Shown: positions 16,170 to 25,644 of the stretch, piece after piece
Layout of the letters: the number at the start of each line of letters is the position of its first letter
How positions within the stretch are numbered: position 1 is the first letter of the stretch
From: Planctomycetota bacterium
GTDB taxonomy: Bacteria; Planctomycetota; UBA8108; JACQVS01
NCBI GenBank assembly: GCA_016209605.1
Contig: JACQVS010000010.1
Location: 1-47,121, forward strand
Length of the DNA stretch: 47,121 bases
Direction of reading: 5' to 3'
Made by a program: the position numbers and the translations under genes
The notes under the pieces: generated by a model
What the model saw: the letters and a program-made list of their open reading frames with translations, nothing else
Told to the model about the DNA's origin: nothing
Databases searched by the model: none

Positions 16170-18413
16170 ATGAAGGTCTATTCCGTCCTGCTCCCACTCC
16201 TGCTCTTCCAGAATGTCCCGGTGGTTGCGGGCCAGCAATTTATCGTGCGCGAGAGCGTGGCGCAAGCGACGATACTGGTCCATCTAGGGCGGTTCTCTTC
16301 AGCCCAGACTGCCAGCGAGGCGGCTGACCGCATCGGATCCACCCAGGAATGGTTTGCGGCGGACCCTTCGGACCGCGCCGCTGCCACCGAGGGCTTTGCA
16401 GCGCTCGAACTCCGGCATCACCTCTGCCGCATGGCGGGCCTGGATGAAACCGATCCGCAAGTCCTGCCGATCGTTGACTCCAGCCGCGATGTTTCGGGAA
16501 CCGTTATTCAACTGGGCAGCCCGCTCGAAAATCGGCGAGCGCGGGACGCTTATGGCGCGCTCGATCCCGGCAAGGTGGCGGTCGAAGCCGGAGATTCGCC
16601 GGACGGCTTCTACATCTATTCCTACGCGGACCCCGGCGGTGGAATCATCTTGATTCGCGGCAACGGCCCCATCGGCACCCTTTACGGCACTTATGCTTTT
16701 CTGGATTCCCTGGGCGTTCGCTGGTTCAGCCCAAGCGAGCGGGATACGATCGTCCCCCGCCAGACGACCATTCGCGTCGGGTCGCTGGATTGGGGAGAGC
16801 ATCCGGCGATGGGATATCGCCAACTTTATGCCGACATACGAAACAAGGAGCTCTACTTTTGGATGGCCCGAAACCGGCTCAACGGATATGCAGGAGGCGG
16901 CGCATCCCAGGGTTTTCGCCGGAAACTCGGCATGATGAGCGCCGTCGGGCAACATGGATTCTTTACCGATCTGGTCTCGCCCGAGCGGCATTACGAGGCT
17001 CATCCGGAGTGGTTCGGAATGGCTGGGAACGGAAAGCGCAACTTACCCGATGACCAGCCGGTCTATAACGTCAATTACTGCACTTCCAACTCCGCCCTGA
17101 TAAGGGAGCTGCAGAAGGATCTGATCATCGCCCTTGACTCCGGCAAGTGGAAAGACGCGGACATTGTCGAAATCTGGGGTTTTGATGCCGGCAAGTGGTG
17201 TGCCTGCAGCGAGTGCCGGAAGCTGGGAACTCCGACCGATCGCTTGTTGAACCTGGTTTATCAGATGGGACAGGCCCTGGCCGAAGCCCGGCGGGAACGG
17301 CGGCTGACCCGCCCCGTCAAAACGTTTCTGCTCTCTTACCAGGAGACCGTCCAGCCGCCCACCCGACCCCTGCCCGAGGATTTCGATCGCGCCAGCACCG
17401 CCGTGACCTTCTTCCCCATCCGGCGCTGCTATTTTCACAGGTTCAACGATCCGGACTGCGCCGAGTTGAATCTCTACTACGACACCAGCCTCCGCTCCTG
17501 GACCTCGCCTCATGCGCACTACCGAGGCAAGGTCATCATCGGCGAGTATTACAACCTTTCCGGATTCCGGGAGTTCCCCGTGATCTTCAAAAACAGCATG
17601 GGGAATGACATCCCCTATTTCGCCGAACGAGGCGTCGCCGGAATGAACTACATGCTCTGTCCGGCCGGGGCCTGGGGGCACCGCGCCCTGACCAATTACC
17701 AGTTCGCCCGGCAAATGTGGAATCCCCGGAGTGACCTGCGCGGCCTGTGGAACGACTATTTTCAGAACTACTACGGCCCGGCGGCAAAGGTCATGCAGGA
17801 ATACTACACGGCGCTGGAACAGGCCATGTCCAATGCGACGGCCTGGCGGTATGATCTATGGCAGAAGCTGCACGTGGTCAACCGGCACCCGGAGGTACCT
17901 TTGTTCCCTATCGGCAACATCCCGCCTATATCCTGGTATGGGAAAAAAAACTTTCCCGGTTCCAAAGAAGCCGGCCAGGACATTTTCTTGGGCTTTCCCG
18001 AAAGGTCGGTGATTTCGGATCACTTGAGATTCGAGGAGTTTCATCCCCCTCGGAACGACGCGCCCGACTGGATTGAGATCATGGCCTCGCTTGAAAACGC
18101 CAGACGGATTATGAATCAAGCTCTCCAGGCGGAGACCCCTGCCACCGTGAAGACCCGAATCTCCGAGGACGAGCACCTCTTCCGTTACGGCGAACTCGCG
18201 CTTCATCTTTATGACCACGTTATCCGGATGATCCTGGCGAAAGACCAGGACCAGCAGAAGGCCGAGCTGCGGGCAGGCCGCTCGTATGCAGAAAAGCTGA
18301 GGAACTATACCTTCGGAGGCCCGGCGCCGGATGGCGAAACCAATAATGGTCTTCTCGGCGTGGGATTGGAGCCAATCCTGAAAGAATACGGCCGCAGACT
18401 GCAGCTGGAATAG
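16170..18413 (+). CDS. DUF4838 secreted glycosidase-like protein
   Basis: This 747-residue exported protein has a signal peptide at ~1-21 (ends V-V-A-G-Q). An N-terminal alpha-glucuronidase-like domain (~30-205) carries G-N-G-P-I-G-T-L-Y-G-T-Y-A-F-L-D and G-V-R-W-F-S-P. The DUF4838 region (~230-490) carries the family Cys cluster W-C-A-C-S-E-C and G-E-Y-Y-N-L. A helical C-terminus follows. Domains of this type resemble GH67/GH20 N-terminal folds, and family members sit in polysaccharide-degradation loci; substrate is not known. ATG 16170 (M-K-V-Y-S-V) is chosen because it starts the signal peptide; a TTG at 16134 would prepend residues that spoil it. It is divergent from the giant CotH gene and followed by the GH39-like gene. 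Confidence 0.82.
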   Translation: MKVYSVLLPLLLFQNVPVVAGQQFIVRESVAQATILVHLGRFSSAQTASEAADRIGSTQEWFAADPSDRAAATEGFAALELRHHLCRMAGLDETDPQVLPIVDSSRDVSGTVIQLGSPLENRRARDAYGALDPGKVAVEAGDSPDGFYIYSYADPGGGIILIRGNGPIGTLYGTYAFLDSLGVRWFSPSERDTIVPRQTTIRVGSLDWGEHPAMGYRQLYADIRNKELYFWMARNRLNGYAGGGASQGFRRKLGMMSAVGQHGFFTDLVSPERHYEAHPEWFGMAGNGKRNLPDDQPVYNVNYCTSNSALIRELQKDLIIALDSGKWKDADIVEIWGFDAGKWCACSECRKLGTPTDRLLNLVYQMGQALAEARRERRLTRPVKTFLLSYQETVQPPTRPLPEDFDRASTAVTFFPIRRCYFHRFNDPDCAELNLYYDTSLRSWTSPHAHYRGKVIIGEYYNLSGFREFPVIFKNSMGNDIPYFAERGVAGMNYMLCPAGAWGHRALTNYQFARQMWNPRSDLRGLWNDYFQNYYGPAAKVMQEYYTALEQAMSNATAWRYDLWQKLHVVNRHPEVPLFPIGNIPPISWYGKKNFPGSKEAGQDIFLGFPERSVISDHLRFEEFHPPRNDAPDWIEIMASLENARRIMNQALQAETPATVKTRISEDEHLFRYGELALHLYDHVIRMILAKDQDQQKAELRAGRSYAEKLRNYTFGGPAPDGETNNGLLGVGLEPILKEYGRRLQLE

Positions 18414-18570
18414 GGGATCCGCTCCATGATGCCTCCGATCTCTTGCAGCGCGGCCGCCCTACCGCAGCGGAGCCACCGGTCGCCGGCGGGATGAGTTTGG
18501 CAACTACTTTCTTGAAATTCCTTGAAACTACAAAAAAAGTCCTATTCTCTCAACGGATGGAGCGACTCCT

Positions 18571-20679
18571 ATGAATCGGATCTTTCTGGGTGTAATTTTT
18601 TTTGCAGTATGTCCGGCCGGTGAGGATTGGTCGCAGGAAAGCGTTCTGGAGCAGAATCCTGCCACCCAAAAGACATCCCAGGGGGATGTGATCGTGGGCC
18701 GCATTGACGGCGTCCCGGTTTACCAGATCGGCCAGGCCTTCATCTACGCCGTCTCGCCTGACTTTGAAAAGGATTTCTCCGTTCAGGAAGGCAATCCCTT
18801 GCCGCGAGTGAAAATCAAGCCCAAAAAATCCTGGGAACTGAAGGAAAATCGGTTGGGAACTTCCACGCCTCGTGTGCCGCGAACCCTCCTGATGGATTTC
18901 CAACCGTATTTGTGGTTTCATCTCATCGATGGGGACTCAAGCACCTATTGGTGCAGCCACGCCTTGAATTTCCGCGATCAGGAAGAGGCTTGGGTGCGCA
19001 TCGATTTGCCGGTTCCGGCGCCACTTAAAGAGGTGCGCATCGTTTCCCGAAAAGACGGGATGGGAATACCGGGCGAGTTGACCATCAAACTCACTTCCAA
19101 TCTCGTGAAGTGGGCCACCGTGTACCACACGGCCGATCAGCTCCCGCCCGAGCCGGGTGGAACTTTGCGCTTTCCTGTCAACCCCGCCGAACCGGTGCGC
19201 GCGATCTGGATTCTGGCCAACCGCATGTCCCTCATCACAGGATGGTGGTACGCCAGAGAACAATATTCGTTTTCGATCGCTGAGGTCGAAGCCATCGATG
19301 GGAAAGGGAACAATGTCGCTCGGTTGTCGCGCGGCGCTGGCGCCACGGTTTCATCCACTTATTATGGCGATGGACTTACGGCCGAGGAGCATGAGCTCTA
19401 CTGGCCGATTCATTACGACCTGGGCGACAAGTGGGTCAGGGTCAATTACTGGGAGTCGATTTTTCAATGGGTTTATGTCGAACCGAACGAAAAGGGGAAA
19501 TATTACATCGATCCTCGGGCGGACCAAGCCATGACCGAGACGGTGAAAAACGGAACAAACATAATCTTGGCTCTCGATTACGGCAACTGGTTGTACGACA
19601 CCGAAGCGCCGAGGAAAAACTACACGACCAGGGACTGGGTGGAACAGCACAGCCAGCGGCTCGCTTCCCTGCCTACGGCCAGTCCGGAGACGCTCCAGGG
19701 ATTCGTGAATTACGCTCGGTTCATGGTGGGCCACTTTCGCGATCGCGTGAAATATTTCGAGATCTGGAACGAACAAAATATGAGGAGGAACGAAAACTAT
19801 GGTTGGGGAGACACTCCTGAAGCCGCGCGAGAGTACATGAAGCTCGTCAAGGCTGCCGCTCCCGCCATCCGCCGGGAATGTCCTGAATGCAAAATCATGC
19901 TCGGTTCGACCGGGGGCTTCGGGCCTTCGCAGCAGCAATTCATAAAGACCTGCTTGGATGAAGGCGCCGGTCCTCTGGTAGATGCCATCGGTTTCCATCC
20001 ATTCTATGACACGGATCTGGGTTCAGAGTACTACAGGTCATATCCGGCGGCGGTTCGGGATGTTAAAGCCTATGCTGCGGCTCGGGGCTTTACGGGCGAG
20101 TATATGGCCACCGAGAACAACTGGAGCCTCTTTCCCGTGCCCGGAGTCGCCTACAGGCATGGCGGGGAGATGCGGCATACGAAAAACATTCTCCGCACCT
20201 TCGTAACCGGTCTTGGCCTGGGCGTCTATATGTTTTATTGCGAGACCTGGAATACATCCTTCCCTTGGAATCTCGGGCTGTTTCGAGGCACCTTCGCTTC
20301 GAACCCATTGAGCACGGTCATGCCGGCAGCCAGCTACTACGCCTTCCGCACGCTGGCCACGGTCATGGAGGATGCGCTGCCGGCCGAAGTCGAGGTGAGT
20401 TTTACAGGCAGGCAGGCCGATTTTGAAACCTACGCCTTCCGCAAAGCCGGCGGGGAGTTCATGGTCAGCGCCGCTTTGGTTGGCTCCACTTCTGATGGTC
20501 CCGCTCCACGTCGTAAAACCGAGGTGACGATCAGGAATATGAAACAGAAAAGAGTCACGCTCATCGACCTGCTCAATGGCTTTGAGCAGGAATTGAAATG
20601 GAATCAAAACGGCGGCGATATCGTCATCCCTGAACTGAACATTCCGGATTATCCGATCCTGATGTGGCTCAGCCCTTAG
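18571..20679 (+). CDS. Secreted discoidin-GH39-like glycoside hydrolase
   Basis: This 702-residue protein has an N-terminal signal-like segment (residues 1-17). An F5/8 type C (discoidin-like) domain at ~110-235 has I-D-G-D-S-S-T-Y-W and E-V-R-I-V-S-R. A clan GH-A TIM barrel at ~265-580 has F-E-I-W-N-E401-Q-N as the likely acid/base and E-Y-M-A-T-E515-N-N-W as the likely nucleophile. A C-terminal beta domain follows. The barrel resembles GH39 and related families. It probably acts outside the cytoplasm on a glycoside bound by the discoidin domain; substrate unknown. It lies 157 bp after the DUF4838 gene and the two may be co-regulated. Confidence 0.8.
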   Translation: MNRIFLGVIFFAVCPAGEDWSQESVLEQNPATQKTSQGDVIVGRIDGVPVYQIGQAFIYAVSPDFEKDFSVQEGNPLPRVKIKPKKSWELKENRLGTSTPRVPRTLLMDFQPYLWFHLIDGDSSTYWCSHALNFRDQEEAWVRIDLPVPAPLKEVRIVSRKDGMGIPGELTIKLTSNLVKWATVYHTADQLPPEPGGTLRFPVNPAEPVRAIWILANRMSLITGWWYAREQYSFSIAEVEAIDGKGNNVARLSRGAGATVSSTYYGDGLTAEEHELYWPIHYDLGDKWVRVNYWESIFQWVYVEPNEKGKYYIDPRADQAMTETVKNGTNIILALDYGNWLYDTEAPRKNYTTRDWVEQHSQRLASLPTASPETLQGFVNYARFMVGHFRDRVKYFEIWNEQNMRRNENYGWGDTPEAAREYMKLVKAAAPAIRRECPECKIMLGSTGGFGPSQQQFIKTCLDEGAGPLVDAIGFHPFYDTDLGSEYYRSYPAAVRDVKAYAAARGFTGEYMATENNWSLFPVPGVAYRHGGEMRHTKNILRTFVTGLGLGVYMFYCETWNTSFPWNLGLFRGTFASNPLSTVMPAASYYAFRTLATVMEDALPAEVEVSFTGRQADFETYAFRKAGGEFMVSAALVGSTSDGPAPRRKTEVTIRNMKQKRVTLIDLLNGFEQELKWNQNGGDIVIPELNIPDYPILMWLSP

Positions 20680-20768
20680 CTGTACTTTTTTAAGGAGCCC
20701 AGATGCATTGGATGCTGGGGAAAATTCCAAGTATTATACGAATTGTAACTCCTAGGTGATGATAGACT

Positions 20769-20808
20769 GCAAAGTGTAGGCGCGATTATGCTTTGCTACT
20801 GTTTTTTT
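20769..20808 (+). terminator. Possible terminator after the GH39-like gene
   Basis: GCAAAG (20769-20774) and CTTTGC (20791-20796) can pair across a 16-nt loop and are followed by a run of seven T at 20802-20808. The stem is short, so this is only a weak intrinsic-terminator candidate between convergent genes. Confidence 0.3.
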
Positions 20809-20819
20809 ACAGGCAATCA

Positions 20820-21896
20820 TCAAAGACAGGCCGGATAGGATGCGCAGCCGATATCGTGTTCGGGTTCATTTTTATCGGCTGTGGGATCTGGCCCGCAAGT
20901 CCCCGGTCCTGGAAGCGGCGGCCTGGGACCACCCAGGAATCCGAAAACCAAAAGGTAAATGGCGTCAGTGATAGCGCTGATCTCGCCATCGTCATCGACA
21001 TCGGCCGCATCCAGGCAATCAGGTTTCGGCCCCCCCAGGAACTGATACGACAGCAGATAAATGGCATCGGTGACGAATTCATCGGTCTTGAGATTGGCGT
21101 TGACATCGCCGCGGAGGAACTTCGGAGGCGGGGGCGGGCCCACGCTGACGGGGATTCCGAAACCATCATTGTATAGTATGCCGATCTAGGCATCGCCAAG
21201 GGCCCGATTCCAGATGGCGACCTCGTCGATCAATCCATTGGTGATTGAAGAATCTGGCGTACCTCGGCGCATGCCGATGAGGAGCTGGTTGGTGTTATCG
21301 GGGACTGGGCGGTCTGTGTCCAAAGATCCGATGGCGGTATTATTAAAATAAATCTCAATCACGGTTCCGCTCCTTCGGACCAGGAAATGGTTCCAAACCC
21401 CCGCCTCGATCGTCACCGGTTTCGGGTTGAGGTAGGCATTATTGTCCAGAAAGAATTGATAGACGTTGTTCGCAGTTTTGGTTACCGTCCAACCAGAGGC
21501 GCCGCTGAACTTCTCAATCAGAACCTGACCGCCGCTTGGGTCGTTGTAGTTCACCCACGCCTGGACGGTGAAGTCGTTGGCTCCAAAATTGAACACCGGG
21601 TCATCGACGGGACGGAAGGCCGGCGCCAGCTCACCACCAGCCACATCCACATCGCCGGGGTGAACCGAGAGCGCCTTCTTGCCGAAGAGCCCGGTATCGA
21701 AACCGACCTTGGCGGCCAGCTCAAGCGGGCGGTTGCCTCCGGAAAGGTCCGCGCCGTCGCCATCAAACGGCCAGTATCCAATAAGGCTTGGATCCGGATT
21801 CTGGGCGAGCGCGAAATTGGCAAGCATTCCAATGAAGAACAATAGCGCCAACAACCGTTCCCGGCGAAACTGAATCACGATTTTTGTGCAAAACAT
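20820..21896 (-). pseudogene. LamG-dockerin-like secreted protein split by one in-frame TAG
   Basis: The two halves share one reading frame. The first, 21896 to 21186, encodes a signal peptide (ends F-A-L-A-Q), then a LamG/concanavalin-like domain (Y-W-P-F-D-G-D-G-A-D, W-V-N-Y, I-D-E-V-A-I-W-N-R-A-L-G-D-A). A single TAG at 21186-21188 interrupts it. Translation past it gives I-G-I-L-Y-N-D-G-F-G-I-P-V, the usual ending of such LamG domains, where Glu normally follows D-A. The second half is the dockerin-like module (F-L-R-G-D-V-N, D-A-A-D-V-D-D-D-G) with the tail D-P-T-A-D and G-C-A-S-Y-P-A-C-L. Full length would be about 358 residues. GGAGG precedes ATG 21896. TAG ends several intact genes here, so recoding is unlikely; a nonsense mutation or base-call error fits best. 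Confidence 0.85.
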
Positions 21897-22101
21897 TACA
21901 ACCTCCTTTTTGAATCTGGAATTTTGAAGGATGTCGTTTTTTTAAAAATGATCGTGCTCAATCCTGAGACAGGTTTCGCGCTTCGCCCGCTACCAAAGTG
22001 GACCCTAAAATTTTCTGCGCCGCTTACGAAAAATTTTCGGTGTAGGATTTTAAGACCTTTAAAAGCAAAATGCAAACGTACACCAGTGGCATGTAGGGGT
22101 C

Positions 22102-23208
22102 TCATCTCCCGGCCTCTCCCAGGACTTCCGCCCAGGGCAGCTCGAAGAGGAGCGGCGCCATGTCGGCGAATCTCCCCTCCGCCGACTGGTCCTTGAGGAG
22201 GCGGTAGTTGCCGGCGATGGAGTCGGGGTCGTTGATGACCCAGAGGCGCTTGGTATGCGGGTCGGCGGCGAGCCCCTCCGGTGACACCCAGAGGATCTTC
22301 TCGCCGCCGGGGTCTTGAAAGTCAAGGTCAACGGCGCGGACCACCAGGCCTTGCTCGGGATCGAGCAGCAGCATCCGCTCCTGGTCGCGGGCCAGGGCTA
22401 GGAGCAGCTCTTTGCCGCCGACTTTCAGGGCCTGCAGGTCGTTCAGGTTGAGGAGGGCGCGCGGCTTGTCGGCGCGGGGGGGGACGGCGCCGAAGTCCAT
22501 GGGGACTTCCGCCGGCTTGACCGCGCCGCCGCGGGCCGCCTCCTCGCAGGAGATCTGGAAGATTCGAGGTCGGTTGTCCTTGGCGCGCTCCCAGGCGAGG
22601 TAAAGCTTTGGCGACTCGAGCGAGGCGGCGACGCCTTCGATGCGGTAGTTGGGATCGTCCTTGAAGGCGGCCAGGCCGGGGGGGAACTCCAGGCCGGTGA
22701 TCTGGACGATGGAAGCCTGGACGGAGGATCCTTCGAAGGCCAGCTTGATTTCGATGATTAGCTGCTGCTTGTCCTCGGTGACGGCGATGAGAGTGTCGGG
22801 CTTTCGAGGATGGACCGTCAGGCCCTCGTAGTCGGGATTGCGGATGCCCCTGTAAGCGTCGACGAGCGGGCCCGGGGTGACCGACTCGCCGCACGGGAGG
22901 CGGATGGGCGGTCCGGCGAGTCGGGCGGTCTTGGGATCGATCTCGAGCAGCCGGCCGGGGTACTCGCTCCGCTGGTCGCCCGCCGACCAGAGCCGGTCGC
23001 GGTAAAAGACCAGCGCCGAGGTCTGGAGGCCGCGCTCGAAAGGACGGGGCTTCACCGGATTCCCCTCGCCATCCAGGACCCAGCGGCCGCGGGCCGGGCC
23101 CGGATGCGCCGGAGCCAGCGCCGGTTTTTCGCTGGCCTTATCGCCCGGATTTTGCGAGGATTCTGGGCCATTGACGGAAATCACTACCAAGACCAGTTGG
23201 AACAGCAT
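22102..23208 (-). CDS. Exported beta-propeller protein, phytase/esterase-like
   Basis: This 368-residue protein has a short hydrophobic N-terminus (residues 1-12) likely serving as signal peptide. The body is rich in repeated beta-blade motifs: L-W-S-A-G-D-Q-R-S-E, Y-E-G-L-T-V-H-P, Y-R-I-E-G-V-A, L-N-L-N-D-L-Q-A-L and S-P-E-G-L-A-A-D-P-H-T-K-R-L-W-V-I-N-D. The E-G-L and I-E-G-V repeats recall the 'esterase-like activity of phytase' and SdiA-regulated propeller families. No catalytic residues can be assigned. AAGGAG precedes ATG 23208. It is divergent from the Tat-exported isomerase gene. Downstream, 21897-22101 is non-coding and AT-richer, with an imperfect hairpin near 22008-22038. Confidence 0.6.
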   Translation of the reverse strand: MLFQLVLVVISVNGPESSQNPGDKASEKPALAPAHPGPARGRWVLDGEGNPVKPRPFERGLQTSALVFYRDRLWSAGDQRSEYPGRLLEIDPKTARLAGPPIRLPCGESVTPGPLVDAYRGIRNPDYEGLTVHPRKPDTLIAVTEDKQQLIIEIKLAFEGSSVQASIVQITGLEFPPGLAAFKDDPNYRIEGVAASLESPKLYLAWERAKDNRPRIFQISCEEAARGGAVKPAEVPMDFGAVPPRADKPRALLNLNDLQALKVGGKELLLALARDQERMLLLDPEQGLVVRAVDLDFQDPGGEKILWVSPEGLAADPHTKRLWVINDPDSIAGNYRLLKDQSAEGRFADMAPLLFELPWAEVLGEAGR

Positions 23209-23288
23209 TCTCGAAACTCCTTTGTCGAGTATCAGGGTTCGTTCAATTTGATTAAGCTTACTTAAAATCGTCGGAGGAAAAAAGCCAT

Positions 23289-24257
23289 ATGACCGAAAAA
23301 ATTTCCCGCCGGGATCTCCTGGCGAAAAGCGGCGCCCGCCTGGGGGCGGCGGGGCTCGCCGCGCTTGGAATCGCCGCCGCGCCGTCCGGCGCCGCCCTGG
23401 CGGAGGAGGAAAAGCCGCGCCGCCGGCCCTTCGGCATCGCGCTCAACTCGAGCACCCTTTTCGGCCACAACCTGACCATCGTCCAGCAGATCGACCTCGC
23501 CGCCAAGGCCGGGTACGACGGCATGGAGCCGTGGGCTCAAGAGCTTGAAAAGCACGCCGCCGGCGGCGGCTCGCTGGAGGACCTGGGGAAGCGCTTCCGG
23601 GACGGCGGCCTCGAAGTGGTGGGGCTCATCGCCTTCCCCCAGTGGGCCGTTGCCGATCCCGGCGCCCGCAAGAAGGCGCTGGAAGAGGTCAAGCGGACGA
23701 TGGAAATGGCCGCCAAGATCGGAGCGAAGCGCCTCGCCGCGCCGCCGGCGGGTAACGTGGCGGGCGTGACGCTCGCCGAGGCCGCCGAGCGCTACCGCGA
23801 CCTCCTCCTGGTGGGGAAGCAGATGGGCGTCATCCCCTCGGTGGAGCTGTGGGGCTTCGCCAAGCTGCTCTCGCATCTGAGCGAGGTCGCCTTCGTGGCC
23901 ATCGAGAGCGGCGATCCCGAGGCGTGCATGGTGCTCGACGTCTACCATCTCTACAAGGGAGGCGGCGGCTCGGCCGGCCTGCCGCTGATTTACGGCGGCA
24001 GCATCTCGGTCCTCCACATAAATGACTACCCCAACGCTCCGCCGCGGGAGCGGATCACCGACGCGCACCGCGTCTTCCCCGGCGACGGGGTGGCGCCGCT
24101 CGGCCAGATCCTCAAGGACCTGAACCGGATCGGTTACCGCGGCATGCTGTCGCTCGAGCTGTTCAACAAGGAGTACTACAAGCGCGACGCCCTCCAGGTC
24201 GCCAGGGAGGGCCTGGAGAAGACCCGCCTGGCGGTGGAGAAGGCCCTGAGCCGCTGA
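23289..24257 (+). CDS. Tat-exported sugar phosphate isomerase/epimerase-like TIM barrel
   Basis: This 322-residue protein has a twin-arginine signal (S-R-R-D-L-L near residues 6-11, hydrophobic to ~37, A-L-A cut). The rest is a xylose isomerase-like/AP endonuclease 2 TIM barrel with G-Y-D-G-M-E-P-W, V-V-G-L-I-A-F, metal-ligand candidates M-V-L-D-V-Y-H and H-I-N-D-Y, and a late L-S-L-E-L-F-N. Family members isomerise or epimerise sugars and ketoses using a divalent metal. Export by Tat implies folding with metal inside the cytoplasm before transport. GGAGG lies 8-9 nt before ATG 23289. It is followed after 13 bp by an MFS transporter, likely one operon for handling one solute. Confidence 0.85.
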   Translation: MTEKISRRDLLAKSGARLGAAGLAALGIAAAPSGAALAEEEKPRRRPFGIALNSSTLFGHNLTIVQQIDLAAKAGYDGMEPWAQELEKHAAGGGSLEDLGKRFRDGGLEVVGLIAFPQWAVADPGARKKALEEVKRTMEMAAKIGAKRLAAPPAGNVAGVTLAEAAERYRDLLLVGKQMGVIPSVELWGFAKLLSHLSEVAFVAIESGDPEACMVLDVYHLYKGGGGSAGLPLIYGGSISVLHINDYPNAPPRERITDAHRVFPGDGVAPLGQILKDLNRIGYRGMLSLELFNKEYYKRDALQVAREGLEKTRLAVEKALSR

Positions 24258-24270
24258 AGGATCCGCCGCC

Positions 24271-25635
24271 ATGAATCGACCCGCCTACAAGGAACTCAAC
24301 CGCTACCACTGGTTCGTCCTGATCGTCGCCGCGTTGGGCTGGCTCTTCGACTGCCTCGACCAGCAGCTCTTCACGCTGGCGCGGGTGCCGGCGATGAAGG
24401 AGCTTCTCGCCCCCTCCCCGGGCACGCCGGCAGCCACCAAGCTGGTGGATGAGTACAGCGGCTACGTCACCTCGATCTTCCTGATCGGCTGGGCGACCGG
24501 CGGCCTGGTCTTCGGCGTCCTCGGCGACCGCTTCGGCCGCGCCCGGATCATGATGATCACCATCTTGATCTACTCGGCCTGCACCGGCCTGAGCGCGCTC
24601 TCGGTGGGATTCTGGGACTTCGCCTTTTACCGCTTCATCACCGGCCTGGGGGTGGGCGGGGAGTTCGCCGTCGGGGTGGCCCTGGTGGCGGAGGTGATGC
24701 CGGACCGCGCCCGCCCGTTCGCGCTGGGCCTCTTGCAAGCCCTCTCCGCCGTCGGCAACATCTCCGCCGCGCTCATCGGCATGGGCATCGGGCACCTGGA
24801 GAGCTCGGGAACCGTCCCGCTCGGCTGGGGCTGGCGGATCATGTTCCTGATCGGCGCCCTGCCGGCGCTGCTCGCGCTGGTGATCCGCGCCCGCCTCAAG
24901 GAGCCGGAGCGCTGGGTGGCGGCCAAGGCGGCCGGGCTTGTGAAGGAGAACAACCTCGCCTACTACCGCGAGCTTTTCGGCACCCCGCGGTGGCGCCGGA
25001 ACGCCGTGATCGGCCTCCTGCTCGCCTGCACCGGCGTCATCGGCTTGTGGGGCATCGGCTTTTTCAGCCCCGATCTGGTCGACAAGGTCTTCACCAGGAT
25101 CTTCTCGGAGCAGGGGCTCAGCGCCGATGAAGTGCGCGGCCGGGTCACCTACTGGAAGGGGGTGAGCCTGTTGGTTCAGCAGATAGCCGCCTTCTTCGGC
25201 ATCTTGACCTTCAGCAAGATCGCTCAGAGGATGGGGCGCCGCCCGGCCTTCGCGCTGGCCTTCACCTGCGCCATGCTGAGCACGGCGCTGGTCTTCTGGT
25301 ACCTCGACAGCCTCGACGACCTCTTCTGGATGATCCCCATCATGGGATTTTTCCTCTTGTCGCTTTTCGGCCTCTACGCCATATACTTTCCGGAGCTTTT
25401 CCCGACCCACCTGCGCAGCACCGGCACCTCGTTCTGCTACAACGTCGGCCGGTTCGTCGCCGCCTCGGGCCCGTGGCTGCTGGGCTACTTGACGGGGAAA
25501 GTTTACCACAATTTCGAGCAGCCGCTGCCGCTCCGCTACGCCGGCTTGACCCTGTGCGGCATCTTTTTCCTAGGCCTCCTGGTCCTGCCCTTCGCCCCGG
25601 AGACCAGGGGCCAGCCGCTGCCGGAAAAAAACTAG
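24271..25635 (+). CDS. MFS transporter
   Basis: This 454-residue inner-membrane transporter has about 12 predicted helices. The MFS loop 2-3 motif is G-V-L-G-D-R-F-G-R-A-R near residues 82-92, R-F-I-T-G-L-G-V-G-G-E-F falls in helix 4, and a related second-half motif is R-M-G-R-R-P-A-F. The P-E-L-F-P-T-H-L-R-S-T-G-T segment near residue 373 is typical of metabolite:H+ symporters and sugar porters. It probably imports a sugar or organic acid by proton symport; the neighbouring isomerase suggests a sugar. It ends 9 bp from the convergent DUF4388 gene. Confidence 0.85.
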   Translation: MNRPAYKELNRYHWFVLIVAALGWLFDCLDQQLFTLARVPAMKELLAPSPGTPAATKLVDEYSGYVTSIFLIGWATGGLVFGVLGDRFGRARIMMITILIYSACTGLSALSVGFWDFAFYRFITGLGVGGEFAVGVALVAEVMPDRARPFALGLLQALSAVGNISAALIGMGIGHLESSGTVPLGWGWRIMFLIGALPALLALVIRARLKEPERWVAAKAAGLVKENNLAYYRELFGTPRWRRNAVIGLLLACTGVIGLWGIGFFSPDLVDKVFTRIFSEQGLSADEVRGRVTYWKGVSLLVQQIAAFFGILTFSKIAQRMGRRPAFALAFTCAMLSTALVFWYLDSLDDLFWMIPIMGFFLLSLFGLYAIYFPELFPTHLRSTGTSFCYNVGRFVAASGPWLLGYLTGKVYHNFEQPLPLRYAGLTLCGIFFLGLLVLPFAPETRGQPLPEKN

Positions 25636-25644
25636 TGGCTGTCC

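Noticed and set aside
2188..21143. A true cellulosome
   Set aside because: No scaffoldin with several cohesins or cellulose-binding module is visible; the tails are only dockerin-like and most carriers are not cellulases.
20820..21896. Genetic-code reassignment of TAG
   Set aside because: TAG terminates several intact genes here (stops at 11363, 18413, 20679 and 27961), so it is an ordinary stop codon.
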